Origin: Deltaproteobacteria bacterium
GTDB taxonomy: Bacteria; Desulfobacterota; GWC2-55-46
Direction: 5' to 3'
DNA: 64,000 nt
NCBI GenBank assembly: GCA_016182655.1
Contig: JACPGB010000017.1
Span: forward strand, 1 to 64,000
The notes under the pieces are model-generated. The model was not told where the DNA came from. It saw only the letters and a list, made by a program, of their open reading frames with translations, and ran no database searches. Position 1 is the stretch's first letter, and each line of letters starts with the position of its first letter. A program made the position numbers and the translations under genes. Below, piece after piece: positions 49,531 through 57,288 of this stretch.

Positions 49531-49548
49531 GCAAAAAGGAGATAACCG

Positions 49549-49923
49549 ATGGCGATAATATCGTTCGACAAAGAGGCCCTTATAGATTATGTACCCGCGT
49601 ACGCGGGGAACAGGGAGAGCGCGGACCCGTGTGTCGTGAAGCTTAAGTTCTGCCCGTACTCGCGGGTGCAGCATTACTCGCGCCTGATAGCAACGAGGGC
49701 CAAGGGCGGGGGCGACAACCTCAAGCTCGCCGAGGTCGGGCAGGAGATCCAGAAGAGGCAGTTCGTCGAGAACGTGGAGGGGGTCTCCAACTACTTCGTC
49801 GAAGGTGTCGAGGTGCGCGACCCCGAGAGATTCTATGATACGGCGGACACCGACCTCATACTCGAGGTGATAAAGGCGATGGAGTCTGGCGCGAAGCTCT
49901 CAGAAGGTCAAATAAAAAACTGA
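49549..49923 (+). CDS. Tail assembly chaperone, zero-frame product (gpG-like)
   Basis: 124 aa, ends at slippery A_AAA_AAC directly followed by TGA. Confidence 0.75.
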   Translation: MAIISFDKEALIDYVPAYAGNRESADPCVVKLKFCPYSRVQHYSRLIATRAKGGGDNLKLAEVGQEIQKRQFVENVEGVSNYFVEGVEVRDPERFYDTADTDLILEVIKAMESGAKLSEGQIKN

Positions 49924-50339
49924 CAGCGGGCTTCCGCCTGAGCCTGCTGGCGGCAAGGGACGGAAGCCCATTCGATTGCGGGAGATGCGGCCCCAGGGAC
50001 CGGACGCAGAGAAATTGCGGAAACTCGCTGGGTTTGTCGGAGGCGGCAAAGGCGGTCTTCAATTACACGGAAGATGTCGCCGGGGAGCTCAAGGCAAAGG
50101 GGGCCGAGAAGGTCTTCAGCCTCCGGGGCTTGAGGCTATACGAGTGCCCCTTGAGCTTTATTACCTGGGAGACTCGGGAGATGATAAGGGCGGTCTACCT
50201 GATGGAAAGCGGGGGAAGGCTCTTTTTCAGCGGCGGGTGGGGCGACCAGAGCGCGTGGCTTGTCGAGGCGTTCGAGATATTCAGGGCAGAAAATGCGGCG
50301 TTCAGGAAGGATGTGGCGGATGGCGAAAGGGCAGGATAG
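49549..50339 (+). CDS. Tail assembly chaperone frameshift fusion (gpGT-like), -1 PRF at 49914-49920
   Basis: -1 frame is open from 49920 to 50339 (LTAGFRLSLLAARDGSPFDCGRCGPRDRTQRNCGNSLGLSEAAKAVFNYTEDV...); stem 49928-49936/49961-49969. Confidence 0.75.
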
Positions 50340-51240
50340 TCTCAGTAAGGACAGCGGTTACGAGGAGGCGACCGGGGTCGTGCTCGGGTACGAGGCCGCG
50401 CTTGCATTGGTTGAGGAGAGGTATTACATGGCGAGCGCCGCAGTTGAACAATTCAACACTGCAACCGAGAAGACCAAGTCCTCGCTTGACGGTGAATTGT
50501 CGGGATTCGGCTTTGATTCACTTGGAAGAGGCGAATCGATATACGAAATATTGGAGGATTTAAAAAAAAGAAAAGCGGAGATCGCAAATCAAAATGATGA
50601 GATTGAGAAACAAAATGAGCTCAAGAAGTATGGAATAGATTTAGATACCAAGGCGGCTCATGAGTTAGCGAGCTACACTAAGCTCCGCGAAGAGGCATCC
50701 AAATCCTTACAGTCTATAGAGACAAAGGCGTACCAGGCCCTCGGGAATGAGCTTTTGAAGCTCGTCGAGATACACAAGTTCTCGATAGGCGAGTTTGCCA
50801 AGGCAATGGCCGAGCAGGTAAAGATAGAGCTTACCGGTCTTGCCGCGAAGGCCGCGATATGGGCGATATATGAGACCGCCATGGGGCTTAAGGATTTGGC
50901 CATGGGTTCACCGGGGACGGCGGGGATGCATTTTGCGGCGGCTGAGGAGTTTGGAGTGATAGCCGGGGCCTCGCTTGCGGCGGCGGCCGGGGTGCAGGCG
51001 CTTGTGCCGGGGGATAGCGAGGAGCCGTCGTCTTCTTCGTCTTCGTCGTCGGGGAGTTCTTCGTCCTCGTCTTCGGTGCAGGCGTATGATTCGAGCTCGA
51101 CTGGCGCGACCCAGCAGGTAACCGTCAATATCTACAACCCGCTTTCCGAGCAGAACTGGCAGAAGATAGTGGAGGAGAGCATAGTGCCTGCACTTAACAA
51201 CGCGGCTGAGAAGAATATAACGATTTCAGTCAATAAATAA
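50320..51240 (+). CDS. Short tail tape-measure-like protein with Ser-rich linker
   Basis: Follows chaperone pair; helical/Ala-rich C-terminal region FAAAEEFGVIAGASLAAAAGVQAL; SSSSSSSSGSSSSSSS. Confidence 0.55.
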   Translation: MAKGQDSLSKDSGYEEATGVVLGYEAALALVEERYYMASAAVEQFNTATEKTKSSLDGELSGFGFDSLGRGESIYEILEDLKKRKAEIANQNDEIEKQNELKKYGIDLDTKAAHELASYTKLREEASKSLQSIETKAYQALGNELLKLVEIHKFSIGEFAKAMAEQVKIELTGLAAKAAIWAIYETAMGLKDLAMGSPGTAGMHFAAAEEFGVIAGASLAAAAGVQALVPGDSEEPSSSSSSSSGSSSSSSSVQAYDSSSTGATQQVTVNIYNPLSEQNWQKIVEESIVPALNNAAEKNITISVNK

Positions 51241-51245
51241 ACAAT

Positions 51246-51277
51246 TTGTTGAATATATGTTTTTTATGGTATATTAT
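51246..51277 (+). promoter_or_regulatory. Possible moron promoter upstream of lipoprotein A1
   Basis: TTGTTG - 18 nt - TATATT in AT-rich intergenic sequence. Confidence 0.35.
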
Positions 51278-51310
51278 GGGTGTCTACATTAAATGATTTT
51301 GGAGGGTAAG

Positions 51311-52057
51311 ATGAAAAAAATAATATTATTGATGGTTTTTCTTTTGACAACAGCCGGGTGCACGGTAACTCACAAGATCATGATAGGCGAGCGGTTTGCG
51401 GCGGTGGTCCCTGAGAAGGTCTTATTTATTAAAGAACCAGCTACGGATGGCAAGGGGTTCGTTGCTTTGAAACCTGTATTGTTTGAAATCGAAGGGGTTG
51501 AATGCGGTCAGGGCAAAAAAGATGTGGAGTGCATATTAGAGTTGGATGAGAAACAAAATTTGAAAGATGCAGATACGATATTTTATAAAATAAAAATCGA
51601 GCGTAAAGATACCGGATATATCACGGCAGACTATTTTTTCGACCATAGATTTTCCAGGTATCTTCTGCCGCTTGGTCCTAAAAACCAGATCGGATATTTT
51701 GCCCGAGCGGCTACCGCCTTTGATATCAAGACCGATTACGACACGATGTGGAGGGTCGTCGTGGACAGTATCGATGAGCTCGGGTATGTGTCTGCCCAGA
51801 TGAAGAAAGAGGACGGATACATAGAGACCTATATAAAAAATGACGGGGACACGAGGAGCAAACTGAGCGCGAGGGTCTCAAGACAGGATGAGTACATGTT
51901 AGTCATCGTAAACGCCAATTCAGAGAATCTGTTGAAGACAAAGGAACACAAGCTCTGGTACGACAACGGCCAGAGCGGCATTTATGCGGAAAGGCTTCTG
52001 GACAAGATACGGTTGAAGTTCTTTGTGATGCACAGGATGAATGAATCAAAGCCGTAG
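51311..52057 (+). CDS. Lipoprotein A1 (novel prophage-encoded paralogue family)
   Basis: MKKIILLMVFLLTTAGC lipobox; IMIGERFAAVVPEKVLFIKEP; BamC-like C-terminus YDTMWRVVVDSIDELGYVSAQMKKEDGYIET. Confidence 0.75.
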   Translation: MKKIILLMVFLLTTAGCTVTHKIMIGERFAAVVPEKVLFIKEPATDGKGFVALKPVLFEIEGVECGQGKKDVECILELDEKQNLKDADTIFYKIKIERKDTGYITADYFFDHRFSRYLLPLGPKNQIGYFARAATAFDIKTDYDTMWRVVVDSIDELGYVSAQMKKEDGYIETYIKNDGDTRSKLSARVSRQDEYMLVIVNANSENLLKTKEHKLWYDNGQSGIYAERLLDKIRLKFFVMHRMNESKP

Positions 52058-52123
52058 AGGACTTTTATTAAGAGGAGACAAAAAGGCGCAAACCTTTCAT
52101 GTCATAAGAACAGGAAGCCGAAT

Positions 52124-52894
52124 ATGAGAAAACTTATATTATTATGCGCTGTTTTTTTGATCCTTATCTGCTCGTGCACATATATTCCGACTATTCCGAC
52201 TCATAACTTTATGATCGGGGAGCGGTATGCGGCTATCGTGCCTGAGAAGGTCCTTTTCTTCAAAGGACCTTCAAATAATACAGAACCTTTCAGGATGGAG
52301 AAACCTGAAGAGTTTGTAATCGAAGGGGTGGAGTGTACCATAAGGACAGAGAAAGGGGATTGTCCATTCGATTTCAATATACGGGCGGGCATGCCGAATA
52401 ACGCTTGTGATGTTTTTTATAGGGTCAGGCTTGAAGAGGAAGGGACGGCTTATTTAAGCGCTCTCTATATTTTCAGCCAAAAAATATCAGGGTTTTTGCT
52501 CCCGCTCGGGCCAAAGAGGGAGCAGAGCTGGGGAGACGATACTTTCGAGGTAAGGGCCGGTTTTGATGAGATGTGGGATATTGTGATAAGGGCGGTCCAC
52601 GACCTCGGATATACGATATCCCAAGTGAGAAAAGAGGATGGATATTTATCAACCCATACCCAAGACGAGGGTGAATTCAGGAGCCGCATGGCTATCTGGC
52701 TTACAATGAACGGAGATTACTCGAGGATAGAGGTAGATGCCACATCGGAACAGCGATATCGTACAAAGGACAAGATTACCGGCGAGGTGCATGTTTCCTG
52801 GTACGGAGGAGGCAAGTCAAGGTACTATCAATATCAATTTCTGGATAAGGTACGGCAGAGGCTGTGGGCGTCTTATAAAGAGGCTAAGAAATAA
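52124..52894 (+). CDS. Lipoprotein B1
   Basis: MRKLILLCAVFLILICSC lipobox; FMIGERYAAIVPEKVLFFKGP; FDEMWDIVIRAVHDLGYTISQVRKEDGYLST. Confidence 0.75.
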   Translation: MRKLILLCAVFLILICSCTYIPTIPTHNFMIGERYAAIVPEKVLFFKGPSNNTEPFRMEKPEEFVIEGVECTIRTEKGDCPFDFNIRAGMPNNACDVFYRVRLEEEGTAYLSALYIFSQKISGFLLPLGPKREQSWGDDTFEVRAGFDEMWDIVIRAVHDLGYTISQVRKEDGYLSTHTQDEGEFRSRMAIWLTMNGDYSRIEVDATSEQRYRTKDKITGEVHVSWYGGGKSRYYQYQFLDKVRQRLWASYKEAKK

Positions 52895-52914
52895 AATATG
52901 GGAGTGAACGATGG

Positions 52915-53023
52915 CCAAGCGCTTCATTATAAACAAAGGTTACTGGACAGGATACTGGGGAAGTTTTTTGAGCTACACAGGTCGGCTGACCCCAAGCCGC
53001 AGAGGGCCGATCAGGTAGATTAA
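52915..53023 (+). pseudogene. Truncated A-type lipoprotein remnant (C-terminus)
   Basis: DGQALHYKQRLLDRILGKFFELHRSADPKPQRADQVD* matches A2 DGWAFQYKERLLDKIKWKFFELHRMDEAAQ. Confidence 0.75.
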
Positions 53024-53071
53024 GCCTTTCTGATCGTTAGGCAGGACCTTTAAACGATTTTGGAGGGTAAG

Positions 53072-53824
53072 ATGAAAAAAATAATATTATTGGCTATTTT
53101 ACTTTTAATCTCCACCGGGTGCTCGATTACTGTAACCCATAAAATGATGGTAGGCGAGGAGTTTGCCCTGATCGTCCCAGAGAAGATCGCTTTCAGCAAA
53201 ACCCCATCTGCGGATGGAGAGACTTTTTTTGCCTGGAAACCTGTAAGTTTCGTAATAGAGGGGGTTGAATGCGGCCAGGGCAAAAAGGATGGGGAATGCA
53301 TCTTGGATTTGGATGAGAACAAAAGACTCAAAGATGTCAAAACCGTTTTCTATAAAATAAAGCTTGAAAACTGTATACCCGGATATATCGCGGGGGATTA
53401 TTTTTTCGACCCTGATTCGTTGAAGTATTTCATCGATATCGGGCCGAAATATCAGATCGGGTACGCCGCGCGCCAGACCAATTATTTTGATGTCAAGACC
53501 AGTTACGACAGAATGTGGCGGGTCGTCAGGAACAGTATAGACGAGCTCGGGTATGTCATGTCCCAGATGGACAAAGAGGACGGGTACATGACGACAAATA
53601 TTAAAAATGACGGGGACACGAGGAGCAAATTGAGCGTCTGGCTATCAAAACATGGTGAGTACATTGAGGTCACTGTGGGCGCCAGATCGGAGCATCTGTT
53701 TAAGACGCAGCAATATAAACGATGGGAACCCGATGGCTGGGCGTTTCAGTATAAGGAAAGGCTGCTGGACAAGATAAAATGGAAGTTTTTTGAGCTTCAC
53801 AGGATGGACGAGGCGGCGCAGTAG
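53072..53824 (+). CDS. Lipoprotein A2
   Basis: MKKIILLAILLLISTGC lipobox; paralogue of A1 along its length. Confidence 0.75.
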   Translation: MKKIILLAILLLISTGCSITVTHKMMVGEEFALIVPEKIAFSKTPSADGETFFAWKPVSFVIEGVECGQGKKDGECILDLDENKRLKDVKTVFYKIKLENCIPGYIAGDYFFDPDSLKYFIDIGPKYQIGYAARQTNYFDVKTSYDRMWRVVRNSIDELGYVMSQMDKEDGYMTTNIKNDGDTRSKLSVWLSKHGEYIEVTVGARSEHLFKTQQYKRWEPDGWAFQYKERLLDKIKWKFFELHRMDEAAQ

Positions 53825-53859
53825 GAATTCCTAAGGAGAGCCACCTGGCACAAGACACT

Positions 53860-53894
53860 GGATTCCCGCTTAAGGCACGCGGGAATGACGAAAT
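53860..53894. repeat. Chromosomal-type palindromic repeat ggattcccgctt..gcgggaatgac
   Basis: Same element as 10173-10205. Confidence 0.7.
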
Positions 53895-53996
53895 AGTTTT
53901 GCGGATCAATTCCTGAGTAGGATTATGTAAAGGTCTTTTTAAGAGGTGGAATAACAAGGCGCAAACCTTTCATGTCATAAGAACAGAAAGCCGAAT

Positions 53997-54749
53997 ATGA
54001 GAAAACTTATATTATTATGCGCTGTTTTTTTGATCCTTATCTGCTCGTGCACATATATTCCGACTATTCCGACTCATAACTTCATGATAGGAGAGCGATA
54101 TGCCGTTATCATACCCGAGAAGGTCCATTTGCTAAAGCGGCCCTCGGCCAATGCAGAACCTTTCGAGGTGGAGAGGCCCGAAGAGTTTGTAATCGAAGGG
54201 GTGGAGTGCACCATTAGGACTGAGAAAGGCGATTGTCCGTTAGATGCCAAAACCTCCAAAGACGTTTTCTACAGGATCAGGTTTGAAGGGGGAGAGGAGG
54301 CCTTTTTAAGAACTTTTTATATTTTCGGGCGGGGGACATCAGGCTATCTGCTCCCGCTCGGGCCAAGAAGGGAGCAGAACTGGAAAGGAGAGGATACCTT
54401 CGAGGTAAGGGCCGGTTTTGATGAGATGTGGGATATTGCGGTCAGGGCGGTCCATGACCTCGGTTATACGATAACCCAGATGAGAAAAGAGGATGGTTAT
54501 CTATCGACCGATACCAGAGAAGAAGGCAACAGCAGAAGCCGCCTGGCCGTCTGGCTTTCGATGGACCGGTTTTACGCGAGGGTAGAGGTCGATGCCACAT
54601 CGGAGTATCGAAGTCGGACAAAGGACAGGACGACCGGGCAGGAGCAAGTCTCTCCCTGGTACGAAGGCGGCAAGTCATATTACCAATATCAATTTATGGA
54701 CAGGATACGGCAGAGGTTGTGGGCGTCTTATAAAGAGGCGAAGAAATAA
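53997..54749 (+). CDS. Lipoprotein B2
   Basis: Signal peptide identical to B1; paralogue along its length. Confidence 0.75.
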   Translation: MRKLILLCAVFLILICSCTYIPTIPTHNFMIGERYAVIIPEKVHLLKRPSANAEPFEVERPEEFVIEGVECTIRTEKGDCPLDAKTSKDVFYRIRFEGGEEAFLRTFYIFGRGTSGYLLPLGPRREQNWKGEDTFEVRAGFDEMWDIAVRAVHDLGYTITQMRKEDGYLSTDTREEGNSRSRLAVWLSMDRFYARVEVDATSEYRSRTKDRTTGQEQVSPWYEGGKSYYQYQFMDRIRQRLWASYKEAKK

Positions 54750-54765
54750 AACTTCGGGGTGAACG

Positions 54766-55620
54766 ATGGCTTCATGGGCGAAGGTAAAAATATATTACGA
54801 CACGCTCCTCGGGCAGAAGGGGGCGGCGCTTACGGCCTCGACTGAGGCCTCGGAGGGGGACTCTGTTGAGAACATAACAGGTATGACCGAGACTACGATG
54901 TGGAAGGCGGCGGACCTTACGGACCCGCACTATATAACGCTAGACACCGGGCTCGGGGCGGTCCGGTCGTCGGCGGACTACATCGCCATTTACGGACACA
55001 ACCTCGGGACTGCGAGCGCGGAGGTCACGCTACAATATTCGGAAGACGGGGTGAATTATACGGACGCTTTCCAGGCTACATGCGTAAGGTCGGACAAGGC
55101 CTTCCTGAAGGAGTTTACGAACCCCGGGGCGAAGAGGTACTGGAGGGTCAAGATAACCGGCCACGGGGTGGAGCCGTGTATTTCGATATGCGCGTGGGGG
55201 GTGGCGACAGAATTGGATTACGCGAGCTCAAGCTACGACCCCAATGAGGAGGAGGCCGTGGCCGAGGTGAATCTCAGCTACGGCGGGCATGTCGCGGGCA
55301 TACATTCGAGGTACACGGAAAAGTCGATGTCCCTTAAGTTCGAGGACGTGGACGTGAGGCCCAGCGGGTACTTCGCCGACGGCGCGTACAGGGCCGACGG
55401 GGCGATCACGGCAAAGGGGTCTGATACGGTGACCCTGTACGAAAAGGTAAGGCGCTGGTGGGACATATCCGGCATGAGGAACTTTTTTGTCGGGTGGGAT
55501 ACCGCCGGAAAACCGGCGGAGGTCTTCCTCATGAGGCCGGAGGGGAAGTTCAAGAACCCCTTAAAGGGCGGCGGGTGCTACAGGGACATTTCCATTAAAC
55601 TCAAGGGGCGGAAGGAGTAG
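54766..55620 (+). CDS. Phage tail/virion protein (discoidin-like fold possible)
   Basis: MWKAADLTDPHYITLDTGLGAVRSSADYIAIYGHNLGTASAEVTLQYSEDG. Confidence 0.55.
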   Translation: MASWAKVKIYYDTLLGQKGAALTASTEASEGDSVENITGMTETTMWKAADLTDPHYITLDTGLGAVRSSADYIAIYGHNLGTASAEVTLQYSEDGVNYTDAFQATCVRSDKAFLKEFTNPGAKRYWRVKITGHGVEPCISICAWGVATELDYASSSYDPNEEEAVAEVNLSYGGHVAGIHSRYTEKSMSLKFEDVDVRPSGYFADGAYRADGAITAKGSDTVTLYEKVRRWWDISGMRNFFVGWDTAGKPAEVFLMRPEGKFKNPLKGGGCYRDISIKLKGRKE

Positions 55621-55623
55621 TGC

Positions 55624-57279
55624 ATGGCGGACCAGAGGATACAGTACACAGAGGAGCTCGTAGGCGCGAACCACGCGACCAAGTCGGACACCATAAACAG
55701 GCTCTCGCTCGTAGAGCACAATAACGACGGGACCCACAAGAGTGCGAACATTTATTCGGACCTCGTCGCAAAGAGGCCCTGGGTGGATGTAAGGGCGTTC
55801 GGGGCAACCGGCGACGGGGCGACCGACGACACGGCGGCGATACAGGACGCGATAAACTACGCGGCCGCAAACGGCCTCAATGTATACGCGCCCGAGGGGC
55901 ACTACAAGTTCACGAACCTCTACTTCCACTACCACGCGACAAGCAACCCCGGCTGGCCGCAGACCGCCGGGTTTGAGGGCAAGCTCGCCTTCTTCGGCGA
56001 CGGCGCGGTATCGGGATACAACTATGCGAACGACGTCTGGAAGCGGACGGTGCTGGAGTCGACCGACGCAACGGGCCCGGCTATCATGATAGACGGCTCC
56101 GGGGTGGGTGCGAGACTGTCGAACTTCAAGATATCGGGGATGTCGATAATCGCGAACAACACGACCTCGGTCTTCGACATCGACGTAGGCAACTACTACT
56201 TCATCCTCGAGGAGCTCTTCATAGGCCAGAAGGGGGCCGGAGGCGGGATACTCGCCGAGGGCATATACACGAACTTCTGGAGGGACGTGAGGATATACGG
56301 CGCGGGGAAGACTGTCTCCGGCTGTGGTCTTACCGTACGCTCCGTCGCCGGGCAGAACGGGGGCGGAAACAACATATTCATAAACGTCTCGACATATAAC
56401 TTCGAGAGAGGCTGGGAGATCGGGCACGCCACATACGGCTCAGGGGAGATAATAACGACCGTCGATTGCATAGGGTGCGAGGCCTCGACGCACAAGACCT
56501 ACGGCGTACTCGTGGGGCACGGGGCCAAGAACTTCAACTGGATAGGGTCGTACATAGAGAAGATACAGGACGGGGCGAGCGGGGGCATAGGCATGCTGGT
56601 AAAGCACCGCGCACAGTGCACGCTCGTAAAGGGTTCCTGGTTCTCGGATAACGACATCGGCCTTCAGCTCGGGACGAACGACGCTGACGCGAACCAGAGG
56701 GCCTTCGACATGGCCGCAGTCGAAGGGTGCAACTTCCAGAACATCCTCGTCGACGGCGTGCGCAAATACTCGGGCCTCTACAGCATAGGCGGGATAATAA
56801 GAGGGAACAAGTTCGGACAGAGCGCCTCGGCCCCGGGGGCGACATCGGGCGTCTGGGCGGAGGACGCGGCCCACAGGGGATTATCGGTTGAGGACAACGA
56901 GTTCTCGACGGGGCTTACTACCCCTATCGTCAACGCGCACAGGGTTAATGTGCTTAAGAACCAGAGCGCCAACCGGACCTCGGTAATAAAGATGAGCGAC
57001 GTAGTGTCTTTTGCGGCGAACGACGCGACCCCGGACGTATCCGACGGGAGGGTATTCAAGACGGCGAACACGGCGACTACCGTGATCACTGCCCTGGACA
57101 ACGGCATCGCCGGGCAGGAGGCGATAATCATCTTCGGGGACGCCAATACCACGGTGGACTTTACGGGAACTAACCTCAAGGGCAACGGCGGGACGGATTT
57201 TACGGCGTCCTTCGGGGACACCATGAGCGCCGTATTCGACGGGACTAACTGGTATTGCGCGGTAGCCAACAACACATAA
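55624..57279 (+). CDS. Tailspike-like protein with pectate lyase/right-handed beta-helix domain
   Basis: WVDVRAFGATGDGATDDTAAIQDAINYAAANGLNVYAPEGHYKFTNLYF. Confidence 0.85.
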   Translation: MADQRIQYTEELVGANHATKSDTINRLSLVEHNNDGTHKSANIYSDLVAKRPWVDVRAFGATGDGATDDTAAIQDAINYAAANGLNVYAPEGHYKFTNLYFHYHATSNPGWPQTAGFEGKLAFFGDGAVSGYNYANDVWKRTVLESTDATGPAIMIDGSGVGARLSNFKISGMSIIANNTTSVFDIDVGNYYFILEELFIGQKGAGGGILAEGIYTNFWRDVRIYGAGKTVSGCGLTVRSVAGQNGGGNNIFINVSTYNFERGWEIGHATYGSGEIITTVDCIGCEASTHKTYGVLVGHGAKNFNWIGSYIEKIQDGASGGIGMLVKHRAQCTLVKGSWFSDNDIGLQLGTNDADANQRAFDMAAVEGCNFQNILVDGVRKYSGLYSIGGIIRGNKFGQSASAPGATSGVWAEDAAHRGLSVEDNEFSTGLTTPIVNAHRVNVLKNQSANRTSVIKMSDVVSFAANDATPDVSDGRVFKTANTATTVITALDNGIAGQEAIIIFGDANTTVDFTGTNLKGNGGTDFTASFGDTMSAVFDGTNWYCAVANNT

Positions 57280-57288
57280 GAGGCCGGG

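Noticed and set aside
50034-50339. Independent gene starting with TTG at 50034
   Set aside because: The frame is open further upstream to the slippery site and the geometry fits a -1 frameshift extension of the preceding ORF.
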